From an uncultured Desulfobulbus sp. (GTDB lineage: Bacteria; Desulfobacterota; Desulfobulbia; Desulfobulbales; Desulfobulbaceae): a DNA stretch of 64,000 bases. Each line of letters begins with the position of its first letter. The first letter of the stretch is position 1. The stretch is taken from NCBI RefSeq assembly GCF_963664075.1, contig NZ_OY760916.1, positions 2,048,001-2,112,000 on the forward strand, read 5' to 3'. Made by a program: the position numbers and the translations under genes. Positions 1-8,458 of the stretch are shown one piece after another. The notes under the pieces are model-generated. The model worked only from the letters and a program-made list of their open reading frames with translations. It was not told the DNA's origin and ran no database searches.

Positions 1-1234
1 AGCCGAGCACCAATTGCCACTTGTCACTCAATGCGCGCTGGTACTCAAGCGCCAGGGAGTAGGTGGAAAGATCCTCATCACTATTAATTGCGTTTGTCCC
101 TGATTTTGAAATCTCAAAGCCATCTGCCTGCCAGGATTCTTGCTCCCCGGTCAGACCAAATGTGAGCTTTGAGGAATCAGCAAAGGTATATCCCGCCTGG
201 GCATGGGCTCCTGCAAGCTGTACTTCAGAATCCTGATGAAAAGCTCCGCTTTTCGTTTGGCTGGCATAGCTGCTATCGTCATAGCCGTTTTCTTCGGTAT
301 CGGTCTTACTGAAATAGACCCAGGCCCGATAATCCCAGGGGCCAGCCCCATCATGGGCAAAGGCCGCCTGGACCAAGGTTGAACTCAAATCATCGATGCG
401 TTCGTATTTGGGCTTTTTAGAAAAAGAATCATTTTTATCATAATTGGTCGTCGGCGGTTTTCCATTATCACCAGTCACTCGACTCAGGGTCAGGCCTACG
501 GTGTTCTCATCGGTGAGGGCGTAACTCATGTTACCGAAAAAATTGACCCGCTGGCGATCAGAGTTCTCTCGCTCATCGCCGTCTTCATACCCAGTCGCAG
601 TAAAATTATCACTGAGCGGAAAATAATCGCGGGTCTGCATGCCCACATTGCCATAAAAACTGAATTTATCGCTGGCACCATAGAGTCCGCCATTGACCTC
701 ATACAAATCGCCGGTACCGATTTTTCCATCAATACGACCATGTACCCCCGGTACACCGGCTTTGGTTTTAATATCGATCACCGCACCATTGCCACCGGCC
801 CCATAGAGGACGGAACTGCCGCCTGTAAGCACTTTAATTTCAGAAATAATCTCGGCGGGAATCACTGTAGGATCAAACTGGCCGTCATTAGTATTGCGAA
901 TTGGAATACCATTTAAAAAAAGATGGACGTGGCGAGTACGAAAACCGCGAACATCGATGCGTGGCGTACCTTCAGCTCCTTCACGAACGTTGAGCCCTGG
1001 AACAAGTTCCAGAGCCTGATCAAGCGTTGAAGCTCCACTGGCTTCAATATCTGCCTGGATAACTCGATAGAGCGTCCCCGCCTGCTCGCTGGTTGCTGGT
1101 TTTTCGGCGCTGACAACAACTTCGCCTAAAGTGTAGGCCCCTTGATTCTGTTTTCCATCCTCAAGTGCGAACGCACTCTGCTGACCGCTCAAAAGAATAA
1201 AAAGGCTCAAACTAGCGCCAATGGTTTTCTTCAC
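1..1234 (-). CDS. TonB-dependent outer membrane receptor, N-terminal part (cut by window edge)
   Basis: The first 411 codons of a TonB-dependent receptor are open on the minus strand and run off the left edge. I place the start at a GTG (1234) because an AGGAGAGAG ribosome site lies just upstream and the first residues (MKKTIGASLSLFILLSG..., cleavage after AFA) form a signal peptide. It is followed by a TonB-box-like LGEVVVSAEK and a plug domain with VPGLNVREG, IDVRGFRTRH, FLNGIPI and GGSSVLYGAGGNGAVIDIKT, after which beta-barrel strands begin. Such receptors import iron complexes, cobalamin or other scarce ligands in a TonB-driven way; the substrate cannot be read from this part. It diverges from the storage/tungsten cluster to its right, so a metal role is possible but only inferred. 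Confidence 0.9.
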   Translation of the reverse strand, partial: MKKTIGASLSLFILLSGQQSAFALEDGKQNQGAYTLGEVVVSAEKPATSEQAGTLYRVIQADIEASGASTLDQALELVPGLNVREGAEGTPRIDVRGFRTRHVHLFLNGIPIRNTNDGQFDPTVIPAEIISEIKVLTGGSSVLYGAGGNGAVIDIKTKAGVPGVHGRIDGKIGTGDLYEVNGGLYGASDKFSFYGNVGMQTRDYFPLSDNFTATGYEDGDERENSDRQRVNFFGNMSYALTDENTVGLTLSRVTGDNGKPPTTNYDKNDSFSKKPKYERIDDLSSTLVQAAFAHDGAGPWDYRAWVYFSKTDTEENGYDDSSYASQTKSGAFHQDSEVQLAGAHAQAGYTFADSSKLTFGLTGEQESWQADGFEISKSGTNAINSDEDLSTYSLALEYQRALSDKWQLVLG

Positions 1235-2105
1235 AACTCTCTCCTGTTCTCTCGACTCTTCGTGCATCGCAAAAGGTTTTACATGAATGAAACAAACAAT
1301 CATTTCATTTGCTATGGGGTCTTCTCTCACCCGCCTGTACTGATTCCACAGCCACTTAAGGCAATTGGTTCCCTGCCCCTTCTGTATCCTCAGGTGGACC
1401 TGAAATCCGCTGGTAAGTTATCGTAGTTACGCGCATACAAGCATATATTTAAGCAATTAACATGCCACAGCAAAACAACGAAATAACATAGACTTAGAAA
1501 AATACGGCGGAGTCACCACCTGTCTGGTCAGTTTCTTAATTCAATTCTAATAGCGGCTAATAAGGAGAAAAACTGACCGAATCTAACTGATTTTACGAGC
1601 ACATACCAGTCAAAGTGTCAATCTGACCCACAATTAAAGCTCAAGGGGACATTTTATCCCGCTTGGAGGTATTGGAAGGCACATTTAGATCGAAGATTCG
1701 AAAAAGAAAATGAAGGATTTATAGATTTTATTTGGCATTCATAAATACCCTTTTCCATCAAAACCAGTGTTTGTATCCCCCAGTATCTGTAATTTCGATA
1801 TTTTTACTTAGGAGACAAAATGAAAGGAGTAGCGTAGGCAAACAAGAGAAACGAATCTTTCACCACAGTTTCATCAAAGAATAATACCAACCAATCCCTA
1901 CCAGGGACTACCAGGCTGAGGCCATTGCCTTTATTGAATTCTCAGCCTATATTAAAGGTAAATTGGCGCAACTCCCACTGGTAGGGTTATTAATACGATC
2001 TCGTTCCCAGTGAAAAACGCCCCTTGGAGATAAACAGTTTTTTCTTTGTTTGGGCCAAAAAATAGTTCTTGCCCTTTACAAAATCCTTAGCTCAGGAGGT
2101 ATACT
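1235..2105. other. Intergenic stretch with divergent leaders
   Basis: No convincing gene lies between the receptor and the small gene at 2106. On the minus strand, the receptor leader (about 1240-1430) can form small hairpins, including a 7-bp AATGAAA/TTTCATT stem near the gene and CAGG/CCTG farther up; no known riboswitch was recognised. Around 1618-1665 the text (gtcaatctgacccacaatta, then ggggacattttatccc) resembles the ends of some insertion sequences, but no transposase remains. The segment 1896-1986 is listed separately as a nested inverted repeat. Confidence 0.5.
1896..1986 (+). promoter_or_regulatory. Nested inverted repeat upstream of the storage-protein operon
   Basis: CCCTACCAG (1896-1904) is perfectly complementary to CTGGTAGGG (1978-1986). 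Inside it GGCTGAG (1914-1920) pairs with CTCAGCC (1941-1947). Read as RNA on the plus strand this gives a long stem enclosing a second stem, 120 bases before the first start codon of the mosB operon. It could be a structured leader, an operator region or a remnant of a mobile repeat; function is unknown. Confidence 0.45.
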
Positions 2106-2330
2106 ATGGCTGGACAGATCTTTTATCGTGAACGACTCAAATCTCGGGATGGATCAAAATCACCCCGATATCGCATTGTCGCCATCAGTGGTGTTGATCT
2201 CAAGGTTTATGCAGACCATCTGCGCATGTCTGAACTCAAGCAGATGGCCTTGGCAACCAAGTCAGATCTTATCGCGCTCGAGCGTGGTCCCAAGCATCAG
2301 GCGGCACAACCTGAAACAGCAACAGCGTAA
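2106..2330 (+). CDS. Small unknown protein preceding the Mo/W storage subunit
   Basis: A 74-aa protein with a perfect AGGAGG ribosome site (2094-2099) seven bases before the ATG. It is basic and polar in the first half (FYRERLKSRDGSKSPRYRI), has a short hydrophobic stretch (IVAISGVDLKVYA) and ends in a Gln/Ala/Thr-rich tail. No signal peptide, membrane segment or metal-binding Cys/His motif is visible. I do not recognise the family. It lies only 20 bases before the MosB-like gene and is surely co-transcribed with it. It occupies the place where other bacteria have the second storage subunit, so a partner or chaperone role is possible, but this is inference. Confidence 0.75.
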   Translation: MAGQIFYRERLKSRDGSKSPRYRIVAISGVDLKVYADHLRMSELKQMALATKSDLIALERGPKHQAAQPETATA

Positions 2331-2350
2331 GAGGATCATAAGGGGCATAT

Positions 2351-3181
2351 ATGGCACTGGTACGGGAACAGGATGGCAAGCGGCTTCATGTTGAAAGTGC
2401 ACTCATGGGCGAAAGCCTGGTGAGTAAAGAATTTATCGAACAACTCGATATAGCTCCCCAGGAACGGTTGTATCCGGATATCGCCATCGTCAAGATAGGC
2501 GGACAATCTATCTGTGATCGCGGCGTGAAAGCCTTACCAGGTATTCTCAAAGAAATTGTGCGTAACCGAAAGGATCACAAAATCCTGATCACCACCGGTG
2601 GTGGTACCCGCAGCCGCCACATTTATACCATTGGCCTGGAAATGGGTATGCCCACCGGTGTAATTGCCAAGTTTGGAAGCATGATCTCCGAACAGAACGC
2701 CCTCATGGTCGCAACCTTGCTCTCCCCCTGGGGTGGTGTAAAGATATCGCATTCAGATATTGTAAAACTACCGACTTTTTTTGCGGAAAGTATTATTCCG
2801 GTCATGCATGGCATGCCACCCTATGATTACTTTGCCATCAAACCTAAGGTTGGCCGTATTCCGATCCACCGCACGGATGTTGGCCTGGTTATTCTCGCCG
2901 ATTTGATTGGCTCAAAGAATATCCTCTTCATCAAAGATGAGAACGGCCTTTACTCAGATGATCCAAAAAAGAATCCGGATGCCAGCTTTATTCCTGAAAT
3001 TGGCGCCCAGGATCTTCTGAACATGGACCAGGATGATCTGGTTATAGAGCGGCCATGTCTTGAAATTATCCAAAACTCTGAAGTCATCGAGAAGGTACAG
3101 ATCATTAATGGCATGGTTGAAGGAAATATCACTCGGGCACTTAACGGAGAACATGTAGGGACCTACATCTATAAGCAGTAA
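2351..3181 (+). CDS. mosB: MosB-like molybdenum/tungsten storage protein subunit
   Basis: A 276-aa protein of the amino-acid-kinase/UMP-kinase fold, the length of the Azotobacter MoSto subunits. It matches the beta (MosB) subunit at many sites: VKIGGQS with the phosphate-binding Lys48, an ITTGGGTRSRHIYTIG loop, HGMPPYD, IPIHRTD, FIKDENGLY and the C-terminal ALNGEHVGT. MoSto is a cytoplasmic cage that uses ATP to pack molybdate or tungstate as polyoxometalate clusters. Azotobacter has separate A and B subunits; only one is present here, so the cage may be a homomer or use a partner encoded elsewhere. Its position beside tungstate import and tungsten enzyme genes suggests tungsten storage. An alternative would be another member of the kinase family, but the MosB-specific motifs make this unlikely. 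Confidence 0.88.
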   Translation: MALVREQDGKRLHVESALMGESLVSKEFIEQLDIAPQERLYPDIAIVKIGGQSICDRGVKALPGILKEIVRNRKDHKILITTGGGTRSRHIYTIGLEMGMPTGVIAKFGSMISEQNALMVATLLSPWGGVKISHSDIVKLPTFFAESIIPVMHGMPPYDYFAIKPKVGRIPIHRTDVGLVILADLIGSKNILFIKDENGLYSDDPKKNPDASFIPEIGAQDLLNMDQDDLVIERPCLEIIQNSEVIEKVQIINGMVEGNITRALNGEHVGTYIYKQ

Positions 3182-3392
3182 ATTCTCAGCCAATTGTTTA
3201 AGCGTTCAAAGTACCAATGTGCTGGTTTTCGTCTTCACCTCACTGGAGAAAGATGGTAAACACAGTACATTGGTAATTTTTTATTAACGTAACCAGAATA
3301 TGTGAGTGTTCAACAGCGTGTTTATAAAAAGAATACCTTGAACAGCAATCCCTCCCTTCTCACGTATTCAGGCGCAACCCAAAGTTCAAACT

Positions 3393-3983
3393 ATGCCAAC
3401 TGCCACCACCTGCCCTTGCCTTGAACTTAAAATTTCCCCAGAAATGCTCACAGGCTTTGCTTCCCTGCTGCAGCACGGAGTGCTCTACCCCATAGAACGG
3501 CCAATCCCCCTGCTCTCTTTCCTGCTCAGCTTGCCTGGTTTTTCTGCTGAATATATTGAGAAGAACCTGCAGACCATCTTTATTAATGGTGTGGCGGCTG
3601 ACTCACTGACTCAAGAAATGATCGACGGAACAACCGTAGCCCTCTCTGCCGCCATGCCAGGACTTGCTGGCGCCATTTTTCGCCGCCAAGGCATCCATGG
3701 CAGCCTGCGCTCCAAACAGCTCAGTGATGAGGTTCACGAGACAACAGAGGGGGGATTTCTGACTCTGAAGTTTTTCAACTCCATCGCCCTGGATCGGGTG
3801 GAAGATCTATTGATGGGAGGCGTCCAGATTTCAGGAAAGGCACTGAGAAATTTTGCAAGCACGCGGGCTCATCTCTTTGAACCGCCAGTTGAACTGTTTT
3901 TAGATAGCGAAAAAATGAGTTACCCTGACGTATTGGACAAGGTAGAAGAACTCGAACTGCTGGAAGTTCGGCTGAAGAAGTGA
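3393..3983 (+). CDS. Unknown 196-aa protein of the metal island
   Basis: I do not recognise this family. The soluble protein has no signal peptide or membrane segment and no clear metal site beyond CPC near the N terminus. The centre (IFINGVAADSL, then DGTTVALSAAMPGLAGA) loosely resembles the closing strands of beta-grasp proteins such as MoaD/ThiS, but the chain continues about 100 residues beyond and has no terminal GlyGly. The C-terminal part is charged and possibly helical. It lies 211 bases after mosB on the same strand and converges on tupC, so it could belong to tungsten/molybdenum metabolism. No good ribosome site precedes the chosen ATG. Confidence 0.65.
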   Translation: MPTATTCPCLELKISPEMLTGFASLLQHGVLYPIERPIPLLSFLLSLPGFSAEYIEKNLQTIFINGVAADSLTQEMIDGTTVALSAAMPGLAGAIFRRQGIHGSLRSKQLSDEVHETTEGGFLTLKFFNSIALDRVEDLLMGGVQISGKALRNFASTRAHLFEPPVELFLDSEKMSYPDVLDKVEELELLEVRLKK

Positions 3984-4030
3984 AATGCAGGGGTGAAAGA
4001 GGACTCGGTGCCCCCAGCTAAGAACATTAG

Positions 4031-4076
4031 AAAGATGTGTTGTTCAGTGCCCACCCATCGTCACGGATTCAGGTTG
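4031..4076 (+). repeat. Partial copy of the dispersed GGATCCGTGA repeat
   Basis: The stretch beginning AAAGATGTGTTGTTCAGTG and ending near TCACGGATTCAGG matches the right half of the 225-bp element at 34606-34830 with only a few changes. It lies between the convergent ends of the 196-aa gene and tupC. No left half was seen. Confidence 0.65.
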
Positions 4077-4078
4077 AT

Positions 4079-5116
4079 TTAAGCTGATTTGGTCCAGGTG
4101 CAGGCCGTATCAGGAATGGACACGCAAACCTGGCTGCCAATTAAGGGGCGTTTCTGCGCGTACTCTTTTGTCTGCATAAGCACGACCATCAGCACACCGA
4201 CATCAACCACCACCCGTATATTCTTTCCCTCTTCCATCACCATAACCACTCTCCCCTCAAGAAGGTGACCTTTCTCTGATTGCTCATTCAAATCCGGGAC
4301 AATGACTATAGATTCTGGGTCGAGGGTCAGCCTACCACGACCTGCCTGCTTTCTTCCTCTAATTTTCTCTGAAAAACACAGCTCAACGACTCCGTGCAAA
4401 AGGAAACGATCTTTTCCGCTGGCCGTGGGCTCCAGGATAGAGGCATAAGAGTTTTCATAGGTTGTGTTTACCCGTCGTCCATTCTCCAGGACCAGGGTGT
4501 GTTGAGCCAGGGTAGCGGCCTGCAATCGATCGTGGGTTGTGAACACTATCGTGGTTTTCTGCTCCCGGTTAATAGCGCGTAACAGCTCCGTGATAACAGC
4601 CTGATTTTCCGCATCAACACTGGCTGTCGGCTCATCACAGAGCAGGACTTTGGGTTCAAGTGCCAGGGCCCGGGCAAGCGCCAGACGCTGGGTCTCTCCT
4701 CCAGAGAGGGCATCGGCACGGTCCTGTTTATAACGCGTGAGCCCCACAATTTCTAAGACTTCGTCAACTCTTCTCTCGCGGCTCGCCCCATCAATCTTTC
4801 TGATTTTTAGTCCAAATTCAATATTTGAGCGCACTGATGTGGAAAACATGATGGGGTGTTGATCTACCAGGACGACCTGCCTGCGCAGATGGAGAATATT
4901 CTTCTTGGTATAATCGATTAGCTCGCCCTGAAAATAAAGGGTTCCTGAGACCGGTGTTTCAAGAAAGGCGAGAATGTTCAAGAGGGTTGTTTTTCCCGCG
5001 CCATTAGGGCCGAGCAAAGCGTGAATAGCCCCTTGCTCAATACTGAGCTCATCAATATCAAGAACTGTCTTTTGAGAGAATCGTTGCTGGAGGCGTTGCA
5101 GCTGGTAGAGACTCAT
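4079..5116 (-). CDS. tupC: Tungstate ABC transporter, ATP-binding subunit
   Basis: 345-aa ATPase of an oxyanion importer. Visible are Walker A GPNGAGKTT (36-44), a Q-loop (VLVDQHP), signature LSGGETQRLALARALA, Walker B KVLLCDEPTA and the switch His (FTTHD). After about residue 225 an extra C-terminal region of some 110 residues, rich in beta-strand patterns (TLDPESIVIVPDL...), resembles the TOBE/MOP oxyanion-binding domain of ModC-type ATPases, which could give feedback inhibition by bound tungstate or molybdate. It overlaps tupB by four bases and is the last gene of the regulator-tupA-tupB-tupC order. Assignment to tungstate rests mainly on the tupA neighbour. Confidence 0.88.
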   Translation of the reverse strand: MSLYQLQRLQQRFSQKTVLDIDELSIEQGAIHALLGPNGAGKTTLLNILAFLETPVSGTLYFQGELIDYTKKNILHLRRQVVLVDQHPIMFSTSVRSNIEFGLKIRKIDGASRERRVDEVLEIVGLTRYKQDRADALSGGETQRLALARALALEPKVLLCDEPTASVDAENQAVITELLRAINREQKTTIVFTTHDRLQAATLAQHTLVLENGRRVNTTYENSYASILEPTASGKDRFLLHGVVELCFSEKIRGRKQAGRGRLTLDPESIVIVPDLNEQSEKGHLLEGRVVMVMEEGKNIRVVVDVGVLMVVLMQTKEYAQKRPLIGSQVCVSIPDTACTWTKSA

Positions 5117-5808
5117 CGGCTGCTCTTTCCTTGAATCAGGTTAAAGATAATATTTATTCCAAGACTCAGCGTCATAAGGACCACCCCAAGGGCAACGGCA
5201 AGAGTGAAAGATCCTTTATCATACTCCAGGGCCATGGCTGTGGTCATGGTGCGAGTAAAGCCCTTAATATTTCCACCGAGCATCATAGAGATGCCGATTT
5301 CAGAAATCACCCGGCCAAAAGCGGAGATAACAGCAGCACTTATGGCAAACCTTGCCTCACGCAGAATAACAAGCGCTGTCTGCCACCCATTCGCCCCCAA
5401 GGTCCGAGCTGTCTTCTGGTAACGGTCATCTACCCGGCTCACGGCCGCAATGGTCAACGCGGCAATAAGCGGCACAATCAAGATAAATTGGCCGATAACC
5501 ATGGCCTCCTGTGAATAGAGCAGGTCAAGGGGCCCCAAAATACCTCTGCGGGAAATAAAGACATAGACGAATAGACCGATGACGACCGTAGGCAGGGCCA
5601 AAAGCGTATTAAGGAGAGTGATAACCGCACGTTTTCCTGGCATCTGCGAGTGGGCTATCAAAAACCCTGTGGGAATTCCCACGAAAGAGGCCAGGACAGC
5701 GGCCATACTGCTCACCGAAAGGGTCACCTCAACAATCTTGAGCAGTTCCGCATCTCCGGAACCAATCAGGCGAAAGGCCGCAAAAAAGCTATCAACGAAA
5801 AAATTCAT
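5113..5808 (-). CDS. tupB: Tungstate ABC transporter, permease subunit
   Basis: 231-aa inner-membrane permease with about five or six hydrophobic segments and the permease coupling loop (EISEIGISMMLGGNIKGFTR) typical of TupB. I start at MNFFVDSFF (5808) instead of an upstream ATG at 5853, because that ATG sits inside the stem of an apparent transcription terminator (5822-5858). No strong ribosome site precedes either. It pairs with tupC (four-base overlap) and receives substrate from TupA. The terminator in front suggests that the permease and ATPase are made in smaller amounts than the binding protein. Confidence 0.88.
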   Translation of the reverse strand: MNFFVDSFFAAFRLIGSGDAELLKIVEVTLSVSSMAAVLASFVGIPTGFLIAHSQMPGKRAVITLLNTLLALPTVVIGLFVYVFISRRGILGPLDLLYSQEAMVIGQFILIVPLIAALTIAAVSRVDDRYQKTARTLGANGWQTALVILREARFAISAAVISAFGRVISEIGISMMLGGNIKGFTRTMTTAMALEYDKGSFTLAVALGVVLMTLSLGINIIFNLIQGKSSR

Positions 5809-5821
5809 GCAGTGTCTGGGC

Positions 5822-5858
5822 AAGAGAAAAAGGCGGATGCCAAAACCGGTCATCCGCC
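5822..5858 (-). terminator. Terminator/attenuator between tupA and tupB
   Basis: On the minus strand GGCGGATG (5858-5851) pairs with CATCCGCC (5839-5832), 11-base loop, directly followed by TTTTTCTCTT. This is a classical intrinsic terminator shape placed inside the tup operon, so it probably works as a partial stop that favours tupA over tupBC. Confidence 0.75.
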
Positions 5859-5927
5859 CTGATAAACAGCTCCTAAAAGCTCATGTCCCACTTGAAGGAT
5901 TACCTCGAGGGAGAGCACAGATGCATA

Positions 5928-6818
5928 TCACATCGCATCAGGAAAGAACAACTGGTTCCCCAGCAGTTTATAATCGGCGATGACCTTCTGCCCTTTGGGA
6001 GAAACCAGCCACTGGGCCATTTCCTCGCCAATGGCCTGTTTCACATGGGGATGTTTTTTCGCACTGACAGGAATGAATCCGTAGGGATTGGCAAGATTTT
6101 CACCGCCTTCGCAGAGGATATCAAGGCTGATCGGCACATCCCGACCGTGTTTGTACTTGATATAGGTACCACGATCAGTCATGGTGTAGGCCTGTTTTTC
6201 ATCGGCAATAGTCAAAGTTTTCCCCATCCCCTGGCCAACAGAGAGGTACCAGCTGGCACTGTCTTTGGGTTGAACAGACTTCACTTCACGTTGTTTGCCT
6301 TTTTTTGTAATAACAGCAACATTCTCTTCCAGAGCAACGCCGGAATCTTTCCACAGGGACTGTTCCTTTGAATGGGTACCCGAGTCATCACCACGTGAAA
6401 TAAAGGTGGCTTTGGCAGTGGCGATTTTTTTCATCGCTTCAGCACCACTCGTCGTTCCCTTGACACCAGCTTTGTCCGCTTCAGGTCCAATAATGACAAA
6501 ATCGTTATGCATGATTGCGTACCGTTTGGTGCCATACCCATCGGCAACGAACTTGGCTTCACGGTTTTTGTCATGGACGAAGATGACATCCACGTTGCCA
6601 TCAATGCCATCACGAATTGCCGCGCCGGTCCCCTTGGCAACCACCTTCACCTCAATGCCGGTATCCTTTTTCAAAGCGGGCAAAAGGACATCCAAAAGAC
6701 CAGAGGCCTGGGTTGAGGTGGTTGTAGACATCTTCAGCACCTTATCTTGGGCAAAACCGCTGCCAGCAATAAAGGGGGCCAAAAGCAAGCCGCAAACCAA
6801 CAGATTTTTCAACTTCAT
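5928..6818 (-). CDS. tupA: Tungstate-binding periplasmic protein
   Basis: 296-aa precursor with a clear signal peptide (MKLKNLLVCGLLLAPFIAGSG, cleavage about FA|QDK). The mature chain starts with the TupA hallmark STTTSTQASGLLDVLLPAL, followed by VVAKGTGAAIRDG, DVIFVHDKNREAKFV and MHNDFVIIGP, all typical of the TupA/WtpA-like group that binds tungstate with very high affinity. Start at 6818 is fixed by an AGGAGG site 8 bases upstream; a longer reading from 6848 would spoil the signal peptide. It is preceded by the regulator gene (48-base gap) and followed by a terminator-like hairpin. Tungstate over molybdate is the expected preference of the family, not something the sequence proves. Confidence 0.93.
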   Translation of the reverse strand: MKLKNLLVCGLLLAPFIAGSGFAQDKVLKMSTTTSTQASGLLDVLLPALKKDTGIEVKVVAKGTGAAIRDGIDGNVDVIFVHDKNREAKFVADGYGTKRYAIMHNDFVIIGPEADKAGVKGTTSGAEAMKKIATAKATFISRGDDSGTHSKEQSLWKDSGVALEENVAVITKKGKQREVKSVQPKDSASWYLSVGQGMGKTLTIADEKQAYTMTDRGTYIKYKHGRDVPISLDILCEGGENLANPYGFIPVSAKKHPHVKQAIGEEMAQWLVSPKGQKVIADYKLLGNQLFFPDAM

Positions 6819-6866
6819 ACAACGTTCCTCCTTTATGAATTCGGGCAAGACCTACTCCCTGCCCAG

Positions 6867-7784
6867 TTACTCCTCATTTCCTTCCTGGAAGACTATCTTG
6901 CCGGCAATGGATAAATCATATCCGGTCAGATCAGCGGCAGCTTCCTTAAAATCCTCGGATTGCAGTATACCAAAAAGGCTCTGGATGGATTTTTCAAAAA
7001 ATACTTTTTTGGAGACCAACAGGTCAAAACGTTCCCAACGAAGAGGCAAAAAGCCAAGATCTAAGGTGCGGGCTACAGTTTGAATACCTGGCCCAACATC
7101 AGCTCGCCCGGCAAGGATTTCAAGCCCCACATCCATATGCCGGGGTACTTCATGGGCATAGCCTTCGATTTTGTCCCCGCGAATACCTGCCTTCTGCAGC
7201 TCATGATCAATTAAGAGCCTTGTTCCTGTGCCCAGTGAACGGTTGACCATACGCAATCCGGGGGTACTTAAATCAGCGATAGTGGCAATATTATGGGGAT
7301 TATGCTTACGATAGAGCAACCCTTGCATGCGTCGACAGAAGTTGACGACAACGGGCATGTGTTCAAATTCCTGGGAGGCGTATTGGAAGTTATAATCGGC
7401 CTCGTCATCCTGAATGAGATGGCTGGCGGCTATATGGCAAAGATCGTTACGTAGCGCCTGAACCCCGCCCATGGAGCCGACATTGCCAAAAACAGCCAGA
7501 TGACCGCTATATGAACGATTGAACAAAGTAATTGTTTTGTCAAGTAAAGGATCATTGCTACCGGCCAAGACAATGAGCCGTTGATTTGAAGTAAGCGGGC
7601 GCACATTGCTTGGGAAGTTAATCGTGTTATTTTCTACCCACTGCTCAATCAAATATTGGGGAAACAGCCATTTTCCTGCAATCTTGGTCGCGGGCATCGA
7701 TTTTTCAGAAACCAGCGTGTACACCATCTTCTCATGGATATTGAGAAATTCGGCGACATCCTTCGTGGTCATCATGCGTTTCAT
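6867..7784 (-). CDS. Excisionase-type HTH regulator with PBP-like sensor domain
   Basis: 305-aa cytoplasmic protein. Residues 1-55 form an excisionase/MerR-like DNA-binding helix-turn-helix (TTKDVAEFLNIHEKMVYTLV... KWLFPQYLIEQWV). The rest is a PBP-like oxyanion-binding domain without signal peptide (GSMGGVQAL, HIAASHL, NRSLGTGTRLLIDHEL, DVGLEILAGRADVGPGIQ), the same domain type as at the end of the MoeA at 9183. I choose ATG 7784 because AAGGA lies upstream and the HTH starts at once. It is first in the tupABC gene order, so it likely senses tungstate or molybdate in the cytoplasm and controls the importer. It is not a ModE or the XerC-like TunR type. Direction of control is unknown. Confidence 0.85.
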   Translation of the reverse strand: MKRMMTTKDVAEFLNIHEKMVYTLVSEKSMPATKIAGKWLFPQYLIEQWVENNTINFPSNVRPLTSNQRLIVLAGSNDPLLDKTITLFNRSYSGHLAVFGNVGSMGGVQALRNDLCHIAASHLIQDDEADYNFQYASQEFEHMPVVVNFCRRMQGLLYRKHNPHNIATIADLSTPGLRMVNRSLGTGTRLLIDHELQKAGIRGDKIEGYAHEVPRHMDVGLEILAGRADVGPGIQTVARTLDLGFLPLRWERFDLLVSKKVFFEKSIQSLFGILQSEDFKEAAADLTGYDLSIAGKIVFQEGNEE

Positions 7785-7957
7785 GGTCAATCCTTGGAAA
7801 TTTGTTAAATCTTTATTTGGCATGACTACATGGTCACTGAAGTAGGTATTCGTCAATATAATTCATTTGATCGCAATCAATTTCCTACAAACCAACCAAA
7901 AACAACTATTATCTACACTTAGCTACCAAAAAAATACAAGCCTGAACCTTCATTTTT

Positions 7958-8395
7958 TTATTTCCACTCTCGTTTTTCCGGCCCTTCTAGAATCGACCAA
8001 TGACGATAACGCCGTGTCATGTGACTGCCAACACAACCGGAGATGAGAATAAGCCATAACAACGGTTTAATCATGGGCGTCAGCACATGAATTAGCAGGC
8101 AGAGTCCGACATGGACAAAAATACAGAGCCCCTTCCCCCGATGCCACCAACGATCATCGTGCATCCACTCAAAGAACATGAGCAGCAGCCCTGAAAAAAT
8201 GGTCAACCAGTGCCAGAGACCGAGCCTGCCATAGGGAACATCCAAAATACAACCGCCAAAGAGGATGGCCATGACAGCAATATGCACAGTTCGAGTGCTG
8301 ATATTCAACCAACGCATGGTGGATTGAGAACCAAAGACGATCGAATGCTCAGACTGTTGTTTTTGATTATCTGAGAGAGGGTTTGCCTTGTCCAT
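7958..8395 (-). CDS. Small four-helix membrane protein, unknown function
   Basis: 145-aa protein with a polar N-terminal 30 residues and about four membrane helices (STRTVHIAVMAILFGGCILD, LWHWLTIFSGLLLMFFEW, GLCIFVHVGLCLLIHVLTP, PLLWLILISGCVG). Several His residues in or near the helices (VHIAV, LWHWL, FVHVG, LIHVL) are the pattern seen in small b-type cytochrome or DUF4405-like proteins, but I cannot assign a family. It lies between the tup regulator and the divergent E1-like gene. A link to aldehyde or cofactor redox chemistry is only a guess. Confidence 0.65.
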   Translation of the reverse strand: MDKANPLSDNQKQQSEHSIVFGSQSTMRWLNISTRTVHIAVMAILFGGCILDVPYGRLGLWHWLTIFSGLLLMFFEWMHDDRWWHRGKGLCIFVHVGLCLLIHVLTPMIKPLLWLILISGCVGSHMTRRYRHWSILEGPEKREWK

Positions 8396-8458
8396 ATGCC
8401 ATTGGGATGGTTATAAGAAGGAACATCCAACTTCACCTATTCAATTGTTTTGTTCACT

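Noticed and set aside
1235-1440. Cobalamin riboswitch in the TonB receptor leader
   Set aside because: Such receptors are often B12-controlled, but the conserved B12-box and its neighbours are not found; only small generic hairpins are visible.
7785-7957. Sigma70 promoter for the tup regulator
   Set aside because: TTGATT and TATATT occur but only 14 bases apart; no convincing pair of boxes could be named.
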